NCBI RefSeq assembly: GCF_029953305.1
Contig: NZ_JASBAN010000001.1
Location: forward strand, 434,001-498,000
Direction: 5' to 3'
Origin: Commensalibacter nepenthis
GTDB lineage: Bacteria > Pseudomonadota > Alphaproteobacteria > Acetobacterales > Acetobacteraceae
DNA length: 64,000 nucleotides
Below the pieces are notes generated by a model. That model was given only the letters and a program-made list of their open reading frames with translations. It ran no database searches and had not been told where the DNA came from. Below are positions 46,370-55,790 of this stretch, piece after piece (the stretch's first letter is position 1; every line of letters starts with the position of its first letter). The position numbers were made by a program, and so were the translations under genes.

Positions 46370-46393
46370 ATTGACTCCAAATATTTGTGTTAA

Positions 46394-46954
46394 TTAATCT
46401 TTACCATTCATTATAAAAACTAAACCCTTTGATAATGGTGGCCAACTTTCATGTGTTTTTAAAAATTTATTCCATAATGATCTGGTAATTCTGGTAAAAC
46501 CAACATCCCCACAAGTTGTTTCTTTTTCTTTGATCGGCATGTCATTAATACCACGTAACAAAACCTTGTGTTTTCCCAAAGAAATAACAACACCATTTGG
46601 AAAACGACATCCAATCACAACATAGTTCTGATGATCTTCTTCAATGATCTGTCCAGAATTGTCATTATCAAAAATCCTGTTATGCAGTTCCGTTGTAATG
46701 ACACGATCAACAGGTTCAAAACTATCGCTATTTCCTGTAATCTCTTGATCCTCATCTTCTTGAACATGACAATTTTTGGTTATATTTAGTGCTGAACGCA
46801 ATAAACATTCTGTTTCATCGGACTGAATATCATCATCAATCGTATCTTCTACAGCAGCAGAAACTTTATCTGATGCTTTAAGCTTCTGAACTTTAACTGT
46901 TTTTTTTTCCGAAGCAGATTTGTTTTTTGTTGTTTTTACCTTAATATCAGCCAT
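46394..46954 (-). CDS. Phage structural protein with connector-like domain (186 aa)
   Basis: A lysine-rich, acidic N-terminal half (1-95) is followed by a domain IGCRFPNGVVISLGKHKVLL ... GFTRITRSLWNKF ... PLSKGLVFIM. The same domain occurs in 47408-47764, so they are paralogues. Encoded between DUF4054 and the beta-roll protein. Confidence 0.6.
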   Translation of the reverse strand: MADIKVKTTKNKSASEKKTVKVQKLKASDKVSAAVEDTIDDDIQSDETECLLRSALNITKNCHVQEDEDQEITGNSDSFEPVDRVITTELHNRIFDNDNSGQIIEEDHQNYVVIGCRFPNGVVISLGKHKVLLRGINDMPIKEKETTCGDVGFTRITRSLWNKFLKTHESWPPLSKGLVFIMNGKD

Positions 46955-46964
46955 TACATGTTCC

Positions 46965-47408
46965 TTATGGAAAAATTCTTAGTCTTGGATCGGGAATAGG
47001 TCGGATATAGAATGTGCTGCGGTATTTTTTGCTGAGCGCCCAAAATTCTTGACCGTATCGGGTCTGGGACAACCATGGATCAATTTTTCCAATGGTACCT
47101 TTGGTATCAACTGACAAAGAAACACTGCCCTCTGAAACAGAGGAAACAGGTCCCATAAGTTGATCCCCATCGGCTGTTTTCTTTTGTAATAAAACCAAAT
47201 GGGAAACCAATAGATTCAATAAAATACGACGCTCTCTTGCACAACAAACAACCCCTTTACTACTGGGATTGAAATACATTGCTGCGCGTTCAGCGATTTT
47301 CTGCACATTATGAGGTCGGAAAAAACTTTCAAGTTCTGGAAAACTTGCAGCCCATTCCGACCATTCAAAAACAACTTCCCGATCCGATACAACGGATCGT
47401 TCACTCAT
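46965..47408 (-). CDS. Head-tail adaptor protein, DUF4054
   Basis: 147 aa. VVFEWSEWAASFPELESFFR, QKIAERAAMYFNP, ERRILLNLLVSHLVLLQKK and the loop DPWLSQTRYGQEFWALSKKY are characteristic of DUF4054 adaptor proteins. The ATG overlaps the previous stop by 1 bp. Confidence 0.8.
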   Translation of the reverse strand: MSERSVVSDREVVFEWSEWAASFPELESFFRPHNVQKIAERAAMYFNPSSKGVVCCARERRILLNLLVSHLVLLQKKTADGDQLMGPVSSVSEGSVSLSVDTKGTIGKIDPWLSQTRYGQEFWALSKKYRSTFYIRPIPDPRLRIFP

Positions 47409-47764
47409 TAAATTTGTCCTGCTTTAACTTGTTCCAAAGTCTTAGGGAGTTTAGAAGGATCAATCCGTTCTAAACCGCTCTTTACTTCTGATTTTTCATC
47501 CGCTTCATCCAATAAACGTTTCTTTTTATCAGATGCAAAGATCAGTCCTTTTTTGACAGGTTCGAATTCTTGATAATCTTTGATCCATGCTTCCCAAAAA
47601 TCACGAGGAACTTTGGTTAATCCGACACTGTTAGAAGGAGCCATAAAAAAAGGCGCTTCGATGCGCCCACTTTGCATTACCCCATTTAATCTTACACGCT
47701 GTTTACCAACGTCTAAATATATCCCGTGCGGTAACTTGCACGCGACCAAAATATCATCACTCAT
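47408..47764 (-). CDS. Phage head/connector protein (118 aa), paralogue of 46394-46954
   Basis: VACKLPHGIYLDVGKQRVRL ... VGLTKVPRDFWEAWIKDYQE ... KKGLIFASDKKKR; alignable by eye with the second half of 46394-46954. It lies 3 bp after the capsid gene stop region. A hairpin with T run (about 47645-47667) lies inside the coding sequence. Role likely at the capsid-connector interface. Confidence 0.6.
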   Translation of the reverse strand: MSDDILVACKLPHGIYLDVGKQRVRLNGVMQSGRIEAPFFMAPSNSVGLTKVPRDFWEAWIKDYQEFEPVKKGLIFASDKKKRLLDEADEKSEVKSGLERIDPSKLPKTLEQVKAGQI

Positions 47765-47767
47765 TCT

Positions 47768-48811
47768 TTATACCCCAATCATTTGTGCGACTAATACAGG
47801 ACGTGTTAAAATGGTTCCCCAAGAGCCTTGGGTTAATTTTTCTTTCATCGAAGAGCTTTCACGAACCACACCATGGCTGCGTAATTTTTCAGAGAATGCA
47901 CACGTAAATGTATCAATGCCTTGATAATTTTCGACGAATAATTGCACCAATTCCCCACCTTCCAATGAAAGTTGCGGTGCGCTCATTTGAACTAAATTAG
48001 GAAAGTTCTTTTTCAATAAATCAAGAACAGAAATGCCATACTCATTAGTTTTTAATAAATAAGCTTGGACATTATTAGAAACGACCAATTTCAATGGACT
48101 ATCCATATCCACAGCGCTATCTAAACTGACCACACCTTTGGTTTGGCTTTGCAGCTCACGATATAGCTCTTGGATATCTTCGTAGATTTCCATTGCAGTA
48201 GCTTTTTCCCAAGTGGTTCCTGAAGCAGCTTTGGTTTTAGGTGCAATCGCTGGCAATAAATTAGGATCATTTAATGCGCCATAATTTTGTAAATTAGCCA
48301 CGCCAAAGAAATAGCTTTGGTTTTGCCAATGGTTTAACAACAATGCTGCTGCTAACCGTTTACGTGAAGGCAAATCAATATTGGCAAGTCCTGCACGACC
48401 TACTTCACGATCACCCCATTCAGCAAAAGCTTGTACAAGGAATTGTTGACGTTGTGGAAAATTCGTATTCATACGACTATATCCAGCTTGATGAAAATCT
48501 CCATAAGCCGCAACATCACCAGCAGGTTCAACAACGGTAAACATCATTGTATCATGCAACCAATCACCCTTTTTTGCTTCGCCATAAATTTGTGCAGCTT
48601 TTAAAGGCGCAATCAATACATCAATTATCTGGGGATCAATATAGGTGGTAAATTGTGAAGGAATAGCATTATTACCAGCGGTAATTGGTGTAAATGCGCT
48701 ATCACCTACTCTGGCATTGATATTATATTCGACAACATTTGGCAAATGAATACCAAATTCATTTGCTAAAATAGCTCTGTCACGAGCCCATGATTTTGTT
48801 TGAATAGACAT
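47768..48811 (-). CDS. Major capsid protein (DUF2184)
   Basis: 347 aa. ITAGNNAIPSQFTTYIDPQI, YGEAKKGDWLHDTMMFTVVE and VQAFAEWGDREVGRAGLANI, with FFGVANLQNYGALNDPNLLP, match DUF2184 capsid proteins of the HK97 fold. Downstream of the cement gene, as usual. Confidence 0.82.
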   Translation of the reverse strand: MSIQTKSWARDRAILANEFGIHLPNVVEYNINARVGDSAFTPITAGNNAIPSQFTTYIDPQIIDVLIAPLKAAQIYGEAKKGDWLHDTMMFTVVEPAGDVAAYGDFHQAGYSRMNTNFPQRQQFLVQAFAEWGDREVGRAGLANIDLPSRKRLAAALLLNHWQNQSYFFGVANLQNYGALNDPNLLPAIAPKTKAASGTTWEKATAMEIYEDIQELYRELQSQTKGVVSLDSAVDMDSPLKLVVSNNVQAYLLKTNEYGISVLDLLKKNFPNLVQMSAPQLSLEGGELVQLFVENYQGIDTFTCAFSEKLRSHGVVRESSSMKEKLTQGSWGTILTRPVLVAQMIGV

Positions 48812-48823
48812 TAAAATAATCCC

Positions 48824-49294
48824 TTAAATCCACGCTGAAATAGCAACCAAATCGCCACCTTTGGCGTTGGATACATATTTATATGTTGTGGCAATTCCTT
48901 TACCACCGACAACAACAGCACCTGTTGCACCGTCTACACTGACAACATCACCGCGTTTCACGGCATTGGCATCTGCTGGTAAAGCAACCAAAAATTCACC
49001 TTTTTCGTAAACAGTCACCATAAACCCTTCGGGAATATTTATGGATGCTTCTTCTAAATAGCGTGCTGGCACGCCTGTTAATTCACGACCAACAAAACCT
49101 GCTGGGCTGGCTGAACCGGTATTGACAACGGTCTGAGTTGCTTCATCAACCCAAACAAAAGACCCTGCTTGGACCCCATTAACACCTGCTTGAAAAAAAC
49201 CGTTCCCTAGCAAAGATACTCTGATATTCGTTGAGGCAAAATCACCATGCCAACCTTTTGCTGGCTCTAAATTTACTTTATTTTGAAAAGACAT
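48824..49294 (-). CDS. Capsid cement/decoration protein
   Basis: 156 aa, beta-rich: FQNKVNLEPAKGWHGDFAST, AGSFVWVDEATQTVVNTG, GFVGRELTGVPARYLEEASI and ADANAVKRGDVVSVDGATGA. Position between the DUF2213 protease and the DUF2184 capsid gene fits a structural cement protein. Confidence 0.65.
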   Translation of the reverse strand: MSFQNKVNLEPAKGWHGDFASTNIRVSLLGNGFFQAGVNGVQAGSFVWVDEATQTVVNTGSASPAGFVGRELTGVPARYLEEASINIPEGFMVTVYEKGEFLVALPADANAVKRGDVVSVDGATGAVVVGGKGIATTYKYVSNAKGGDLVAISAWI

Positions 49295-49296
49295 TC

Positions 49297-50544
49297 TTAA
49301 ATACTCCGTAACCGTGTTGCACCAAAACGTTGCAAATCACCTTTATGCATTCTTTTGCTATCGTTTGCTCTGCCATGAGATTTATGGGATAAAACCAAAT
49401 CAACCGCATATTTCAATCCAGCATAACCCATGGATGCTGGTGGTGCTTCACCAGTAATTTCAACAAGAACACTGCGCAAGATTTCTTCACCTTCATCTTC
49501 ACTGATCGCCCATTCACCCACCAAAGGTTTTACCAATTGACGTGCTTCTTGAGCTTGTTTTGCTTTGGCTTTTAATTTCTTTTCAATGGAACGTTCCAAA
49601 GAAGCTGCATCAAAAGCTTGAACGCGTTGTTTTGTTTTTTTCTTATCCAAACGATCACAATCAGAGACATCCAACTCTGATTCATCATCATCTTGTGCGG
49701 AAACAGTGTCGACGGGTTCTTCGTCACCAATATAGTCTTCACCTTCATCCATCACACGATTAACCGCAGCATCTATTTGATCGTCTTTGACACAATCGCA
49801 ATCTGCTGCTGTCATGTTGTTTGATAAAATGGCTTGTAAGATTTTGCCAAGATTTTTACGTCTTGTACCACTGGCGGTTGCAACTGCATCTGCGACATCA
49901 CTACGGCTTAGCGCAGTTTTACCGAGTAAATTTGCCAAGGCGGTTGTTAATTCCAGCCCTGTGTCATTAAGTTTTGGCATTGTGTTATTCAACCTTTCAT
50001 CTGAAACTCTAACATCTGGACCTGCCCGTCCTTCTGCCACTAATGCGACGTGATCGACATAAATTTCTGTCATAATCCCGTCATAAGATTCCCCTTCAAA
50101 TTCACCCTTATCCATAATCGGGGTAAACGCATAAGACGCTGATAATTCAGCCTGCGTATTATTCTTAATCGCCTCGATATAATCCCCATCCCAAATCGTG
50201 ATAGAAGATTGAATATAGGGATAAGAAAAAGCAGGTTCAGAACCCGTCGTTCCAATAACTTTGGAGTTATCCAAACGATTAGCATCCGCTGCTTTATGAA
50301 CATAAAGAATGGGTCGTTCTTTAAAAGATCCCACCGCTTTTTCCAAAGCATCAGGTGAGCGTAAAAAACGATATTTTTTATTGGGATCAAGCCCATATTG
50401 CTTATGATTGTTGATTTCAACACCATAATATTCACAGACATTTGCTTTGGTTAAATTCGTGTTATGTACACGCAAATGCCCGTTCCAGTCTTCGAAACGC
50501 ATAGACTGCGCATCAAAAACCACCGTTCTGTTTTTTAATGTCAT
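49297..50544 (-). CDS. Prohead protease/scaffold (DUF2213)
   Basis: 415 aa from ATG 50544 (MTLKNRTVVFDAQSMRFED). The protease-like domain has GTTGSEPAFSYPYIQSSITI, ELSASYAFTPIMDKG and TEIYVDHVALVAEGRAGPDV with the conserved HVALV(A/P)xGRAG. An acidic, coiled C-terminal half (EEPVDTVSAQDDDESELDV) suits scaffold function. The frame is open 17 codons further, but ATG 50544 matches the family start. Confidence 0.75.
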   Translation of the reverse strand: MTLKNRTVVFDAQSMRFEDWNGHLRVHNTNLTKANVCEYYGVEINNHKQYGLDPNKKYRFLRSPDALEKAVGSFKERPILYVHKAADANRLDNSKVIGTTGSEPAFSYPYIQSSITIWDGDYIEAIKNNTQAELSASYAFTPIMDKGEFEGESYDGIMTEIYVDHVALVAEGRAGPDVRVSDERLNNTMPKLNDTGLELTTALANLLGKTALSRSDVADAVATASGTRRKNLGKILQAILSNNMTAADCDCVKDDQIDAAVNRVMDEGEDYIGDEEPVDTVSAQDDDESELDVSDCDRLDKKKTKQRVQAFDAASLERSIEKKLKAKAKQAQEARQLVKPLVGEWAISEDEGEEILRSVLVEITGEAPPASMGYAGLKYAVDLVLSHKSHGRANDSKRMHKGDLQRFGATRLRSI

Positions 50545-50630
50545 GAAATTATAATATATTCCTAAGTTTATTAATAAATAGGATCGATAAATCATAAGAA
50601 ATAAATGATATATCGATCTATAAATTATTA

Positions 50631-51396
50631 TTAGCTTGCTTGATTATATGCGTCTGTTTGATCCAGTTTATTGTAAATATATGTAACCAACCCAATTGTT
50701 GCATCGAGGTCTAATTTAACAATAAAAACATCAAAGCCAACAGTATCATGATAATCTTGGTACCCACGCGCTTCAACCAAAGCTGTTTCATTCATATAGA
50801 AAAATACTTCTATCGGTAACGTTTTAGGGTTTTCAATTTGAAAGGCATTATTATAAACAGGAATACTTAAAACCAATTCATTATAACTTGCACTGCCTCA
50901 AGCTTCTTGCAAGGGTTTCTGACCCCCCATAGCTGCTTTAAAAATACTCTCTTGATTGGTTACAGTGCTTACTAAACTAAATACACATTAATGAAAAAAT
51001 CTATTTCCACCAGGAATGGTACGATCCGAAAAGCATTTATACCAACTATCTGCTGTTGTAATTCCTTGTAATTGACATTGCGTGCTGGCAGGAAAATAAT
51101 TTACAAATAACCCACAACGACCATATGGACGACCATCTGTCATCCCACCATACTCTATTGACTTAGAACTAGGATCCCATACATGGTAATTTGGGCAATA
51201 AGATTCTTGACGAAATCAAATACCAAAATAAAATATCAGAACATTTATATGCTGGTGTATTAACATCACCACAATCGCTTACAATTTTATTATAATTTGC
51301 ATTCAAATCATCAACAATGTTCGCCAATACTGTTTGGATGCCCCAAACTAAAAATAGCCTCCATTAGGATACGTCTAAGATCATCTTTTTATTCAT
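50631..51396 (-). pseudogene. Halovibrin-like gene, third copy, decayed
   Basis: Fragments in several minus-strand frames: NANYNKIVSDCGDVNTPAYK near the 5' end, QCQLQGITTADSWYKCFSDR and NQESIFKAAMGGQKPLQEA in the middle. The last 81 residues are open, LVLSIPVYNNAFQIENPKTL then LPIEVFFYMNETALVEARGY. The order equals copies A and B. Several stops and frameshifts interrupt it. It lies between the portal and protease genes, away from the other two copies. Confidence 0.75.
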
Positions 51397-51403
51397 CGAA
51401 GCT

Positions 51404-52777
51404 CTAAAAATTTTTATGACTAATAATCTCTTTCACTTTTTTTGCATCTACTGCACCAATGTTTGCATAATCAGTAAGAAGCTTGGCTGTATTAACATCG
51501 ACTTGTGATTGTTGGACTTCGTCCAATTGCCATAAAGAGTTAAATTCAAAAGTAAGATTGGGATCAATAATGCCAAATAAATGGAGCTGGACGATATTTA
51601 GAATTGTTTGAATGGGCTGGCGTAGAACGGATTGTTGTAATGCTGAAATTTTATCATAAAAACAGCGTATTTCTCCATCAGAAGAAGCATTCAACCCCGA
51701 AGGTGTAATCCCCAATAATTTAACCAAAGGAATACCAGAGATAGAGGCTAAATGTTCTTGAGATTGGGCTTGTAATTTATCCAACCCTGTTAAAGGGGTG
51801 GCGATATTTGCCAAATCTTCGCTATCTTTATCAACAATTTGCAGACCACGATTATCCCGATATGCTGCCATTAATTCTGCACGTTTGCTTAATTCTTCAC
51901 AGCCTGGGCTTAATAATTGTGATAAATCGGTCTTTAACACCATGGTTGAAAAAGATTTAATCAAATCCGATACAGATTGGCGCGTGCGTAACCAATTATC
52001 CACATAAGGTTTGCACATAAATGCCAATGGCACCCCCCCAAAGTTATAGGCTGGTTTTAAAATATCTGGCACGGGTTGGGAAATCATTGAAATCATTCGA
52101 GACGCGTGGATTTGCTGTCCCAAAATCCACCATAATGACGGTTTATAGAAATCGTCACTAAACGGATCAATCGCATCATAATTCACAGGCGTAACCCACG
52201 TAGGATCAACGAGTTTAAATCCCTTTAACTCTCCTTTTTTTATTTTCTTGGGGGTTAAAAAGAGCGGGCTCATTTTCTCTTCTGGATCATGTTGCGCTGT
52301 TTGTAAATCGATATATAAAAAAGATTGTCCAAAATACCCTTCGGTGCAAAGTGATTTTCGCAACAATCCTTGAATATCCAATCTTTTGAATTCAGCATTG
52401 ATCTGAGCAATTTTATCATCATAATTAACGATTTTTTCTTGACTCTTGATTGTAATCCATTGCCGTGTTGCTTCTTCTGCTCTGGTTTCCACGACCATAC
52501 GATATTCACCACGTAAAGAAAGCTGTGCTAAATAAGGATACCCTGGAAATCCAATCCCTTCTTCAAATAAAGTTGTCATTGGATCGTTGGTTACATTAAA
52601 ATTACGGAATTGATCTGTAAAAAGACTGTCACTGACCAGCGAATAATCGTCTTCATCGCTTCCACCCACAATCCCATCTGGCGCATCGTAAGGTGCAAAA
52701 AGATCGTGTTTATTAATCGGATTATTTTTTCTGGTCTCAGAAATATAAATTTCTCTTAATTTAGTTTTTTTTACCAT
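51404..52777 (-). CDS. Phage portal protein (DUF1073)
   Basis: 457 aa. FRNFNVTNDPMTTLFEEGIG, GEYRMVVETRAEEATRQWIT and YFGQSFLYIDLQTA; later FGGVPLAFMCKPYVDNWLRT and GITPSGLNASSDGEIRCFYD, the portal hallmark of DUF1073. gaaaagaag precedes ATG 52777. Forms the DNA entry vertex and follows the large terminase. Confidence 0.83.
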   Translation of the reverse strand: MVKKTKLREIYISETRKNNPINKHDLFAPYDAPDGIVGGSDEDDYSLVSDSLFTDQFRNFNVTNDPMTTLFEEGIGFPGYPYLAQLSLRGEYRMVVETRAEEATRQWITIKSQEKIVNYDDKIAQINAEFKRLDIQGLLRKSLCTEGYFGQSFLYIDLQTAQHDPEEKMSPLFLTPKKIKKGELKGFKLVDPTWVTPVNYDAIDPFSDDFYKPSLWWILGQQIHASRMISMISQPVPDILKPAYNFGGVPLAFMCKPYVDNWLRTRQSVSDLIKSFSTMVLKTDLSQLLSPGCEELSKRAELMAAYRDNRGLQIVDKDSEDLANIATPLTGLDKLQAQSQEHLASISGIPLVKLLGITPSGLNASSDGEIRCFYDKISALQQSVLRQPIQTILNIVQLHLFGIIDPNLTFEFNSLWQLDEVQQSQVDVNTAKLLTDYANIGAVDAKKVKEIISHKNF

Positions 52778-52844
52778 TACTTCTTTTCTCGACTATTTAA
52801 AAAAATCACAAGGAACAAATACAAGCATTTTTACATTCACCCAG

Positions 52845-54296
52845 CTATTTTGAAATGCGTAATAAATTTGCCAAAGACGGCATCTTTGGTAAGCCTTTTT
52901 TAATGGCTATAAATGCAAAAGCGCCCGATGCTGCATCGACCTGATCGTCATGACCGCCTTTTGGAAAACAGCTTAACTCTTCTAAAAAAGCTCTATTCCA
53001 AGGGGCGCGGATTAATGCAATATTTCCTATATTGATTTGTGCTGCGAAAGGCTCTGCTCGGGTTGCTTTATCCCCTGTTTCTCTTACTGACTGAATTTTA
53101 TACCCAGCCAATAATTTCGTGTAATATTGCACCTGAGCAACCCCTGCTTGACCAGGGTCTTGAGGCAACACAATATGCACGTCATATCCATCCTGGCTGG
53201 CCACAGCCATCACAGTTTTCTCTACCTCATCAGGGCGACCACGAAACCTTACAACATCAAGGATCGTATATCCATCATCCTCATTTCGTTGCATTTTAAC
53301 CCCCACCGTCCAATCGGGGTTATAGCTTCCTGTTGCTTTACTGGCGGCAAAATCCCACCGTCTAACTACCTTAAGCGCTTTGGGCGCTGCATCAATAATA
53401 GGAACCCGTTGTATTTTGAAAAATGAACCTGTTGATACCGTTGGTACCCCTTGATACAAAGCCATCCAATCTCGTTCGCCAACAGCTTTTTCGATTTGAG
53501 TTAATTCTTTGTCACCAAAAACTTGCCCCCATAAAGGTGCATTCACAGACCGACCTAAAAGATCATTATCCATTGCCCTAGCTGGTAAATGCAAAACATC
53601 CCAAGCCTCGCCCGTACCATTTTCCATTTCATTTAGTAACCGCCCCGCAAGGTCATCCACATGCCAACGTGTTAAAACCAGAATAATCGCACCACCTGGC
53701 ATAATCCTTGTTCGTAAAACGGATTTATACCAATCCCAGACATTCTCTCTGATAACTTCACTTTCTGCATCTTGACGGTCTTTGATTGGGTCATCAATAA
53801 TCGCAAGATCACCACCATAACCCGTCATCGCCCCACCAACCCCAGCTGAAAGAAAAATACCACGCTGATTGGTTTCCCATAAATCCTTTGCTTTGCTGTC
53901 CGAAGACAAAGCAACCGTTGGAAAAATGTTTTTAAATAAAGAGGAACTAACAATATTACGCACATCCCTACCAAAACTATCTGACAATTTTGCAGAATAG
54001 CTGGCAAGAATCAGTTGTTTGGTTGGATTACGTCCCAAAAACCATGCAGGAAAGCGTTTAGACGTTAATTCACTTTTCCCATGCCTTGGGGGCATAAAAA
54101 CCATTAACCGTGTGATTTTTCCTTGTTCCACCGCTTCCAGTTTCTGACATAAAAGACGATGGTGAGAACCAACACAATAATCTTGTTTTGTATAAGTGGT
54201 AAAATCAATCAAATGCGTTCGGGCTAATTGCCGTTTTGCGAGCTCACGACGGGCTGCCTGCCTTGCTTGCGCCGATAAAGATTTGCAGCTCTTCAT
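52845..54296 (-). CDS. Terminase large subunit
   Basis: 483 aa from ATG 54296 (ggag 8 nt upstream). The ATPase has Walker A FMPPRHGKSELTSKRFPAWF and Walker B GGDLAIIDDPIK, with coupling motif ILVLTRWHVDDLAG. The nuclease domain shows RRWDFAASKATGSYNPDWTV, VDIVLPQDPGQAG-like (VHIVLPQDPGQAGVAQ) and FPKGGHDDQVDAASGAF. Starts within the end of the small subunit gene. Confidence 0.9.
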   Translation of the reverse strand: MKSCKSLSAQARQAARRELAKRQLARTHLIDFTTYTKQDYCVGSHHRLLCQKLEAVEQGKITRLMVFMPPRHGKSELTSKRFPAWFLGRNPTKQLILASYSAKLSDSFGRDVRNIVSSSLFKNIFPTVALSSDSKAKDLWETNQRGIFLSAGVGGAMTGYGGDLAIIDDPIKDRQDAESEVIRENVWDWYKSVLRTRIMPGGAIILVLTRWHVDDLAGRLLNEMENGTGEAWDVLHLPARAMDNDLLGRSVNAPLWGQVFGDKELTQIEKAVGERDWMALYQGVPTVSTGSFFKIQRVPIIDAAPKALKVVRRWDFAASKATGSYNPDWTVGVKMQRNEDDGYTILDVVRFRGRPDEVEKTVMAVASQDGYDVHIVLPQDPGQAGVAQVQYYTKLLAGYKIQSVRETGDKATRAEPFAAQINIGNIALIRAPWNRAFLEELSCFPKGGHDDQVDAASGAFAFIAIKKGLPKMPSLANLLRISK

Positions 54297-54531
54297 CACT
54301 CATCTCCTCTGGACGCTTTAAATTAGTTACTTCTAGTTTTGACTCTGTTAATTTTGCGTGAAGATACGGTGCAACTTTATATGCCACATTCAACGCCAAA
54401 TCATAATTTTCCTCTTCAAGGCTTTTATTCATGATAAAAATCATGACTTCTAAAGGTGTTTTTTGTGTTTTGGAAATAGATTTTCTTAATATTTTCTTGG
54501 TTGGTTCTTTAGATATTCCTTTATCAATCAT
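54244..54531 (-). CDS. Terminase small subunit-like protein
   Basis: 95 aa from ATG 54531 (a TTG three codons upstream is possible). TPLEVMIFIMNKSLEEENYD, LALNVAYKVAPYLHAKLTES match the short helical DNA-recognition/oligomerisation subunit that precedes TerL. Overlaps terL by about 50 bp. Confidence 0.65.
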   Translation of the reverse strand: MIDKGISKEPTKKILRKSISKTQKTPLEVMIFIMNKSLEEENYDLALNVAYKVAPYLHAKLTESKLEVTNLKRPEEMSDEELQIFIGASKAGSPS

Positions 54532-54549
54532 TACATTCAACCTGTGATT

Positions 54550-55672
54550 TTAATTACTAATAGTATTATTTCGACCTTGATTTAAAATATTACTAGAATT
54601 GGAAGCATATGCGTTTCCAAAAACCTTCCAGCCTCTAGTATCTTGATCCAACGTAATGCCGACTGCATATTTTCTAATAATATTATTGCTAATAATATTT
54701 GTATCTAATCCTTGCGGTGATGCGCGATGCATCATAATTGCATATCCAGAACCATTACCTTCAAATTGATTGCCTGTAATAATATATCCATCAATATAAG
54801 CATTACATGCAATACCAAAAGTATTCATATACCTTGTAAAAACAAGATTATTACTGAATAAAAAACATGTTGTCCCCCCATCAAAAAGTACAGCACAGTA
54901 ATAACAATCAAACTGAGAATTTGTGATACCAATTTGATAGCCATTATCAGGAACATACACTCCCGTTTGACAATTAGTAAAATTAGATTGTGAAATTGTT
55001 AAACCCTGAGTATCTATCTTATTTTCGACGCCGCGCATTAGGCGTAAAAAGATACAATCTGTAATATTCGTAACAATAGAATTAACTGTATTCGAATCAT
55101 AGTGCTGTGAAAGAACTGAAACTCCAACGGAATAGTTAGAATTATTGTCGTTATTACCAATAAAATCACAATCCACGATATTATTAAAAGAAATTCCAAT
55201 CATAGTTAAACAACTAACCCACCCAGCATTACCCGATGCTTGCCCGCCGTAACCAGTTATTGCCACTCCACGCATGGATAAATAACCACCAAAAATATTA
55301 GAACTATTATTGACTATATTAAGACAGGTACTCCTACTGTTACCTTTGGTTACCAAGCTCAAGTCATAGATATTATATCGGGAAGATCCATTACCAATAT
55401 CTGTATGTGACAAACCAATACCCGCACCACTTCCCTGATCATTCCATAGAAGTCTAGTAACTCCTTTACCCTGCCCCCGAATTGTAATCGACTGGTTGAC
55501 ATTCGCAATTTTTCTTGAATTTAATTGAACTATTAAATAAATAAATGCCTGCCCCAAATTCAATAACTGCATTTGCCATAGCTATTTCAGCTACAATTTT
55601 ATTCCATATAGCAGTACAATCGACTGCTCCGTTCGATATTGCTCCGTAATCATCGAAATAATATGTTTTCAT
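54550..55672 (-). pseudogene. Beta-helix tail spike gene with single-base frameshift
   Basis: ATG 55672 opens MKTYYFDDYGAISNGAVDCT, a tail-spike head (DDYGA, as in pectate-lyase-like spikes), and runs to a stop near 55469. A second frame (from about 55512 to 54550) continues with NVNQSITIRGQGKGVTRLLW and right-handed beta-helix repeats (IVDCDFIGNNDNNSNYSVGV, ISQSNFTNCQTGVYVPDNGY). Removing one A from the A5 run at 55509-55513 joins the two as KFKK-IANVNQS. The full product would be about 373 aa. Real frameshift, phase switch or sequencing error cannot be told apart here. Confidence 0.75.
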
Positions 55673-55695
55673 TTTTTTCCTTTACATATTTTATA

Positions 55696-55731
55696 ATAAA
55701 AAAGGCGAACATAATTCTTATTACATTCGCC
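55696..55731 (-). terminator. Intrinsic terminator after the AraC-type gene
   Basis: Minus strand GGCGAA ... TTCGCC stem with inner pairing, then T6, 60 bp past the regulator stop and 24 bp before the tail spike start. Confidence 0.75.
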
Positions 55732-55790
55732 ATGAATTGATTCATTAAAGTTAATTTTGTTTTCTTAACAACTATTTCTATTTTAGTGTT

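Noticed and set aside
47645-47667. Hairpin plus T run as a terminator
   Set aside because: It lies inside the coding sequence of 47408-47764, so probably coding coincidence or an internal attenuator without support.
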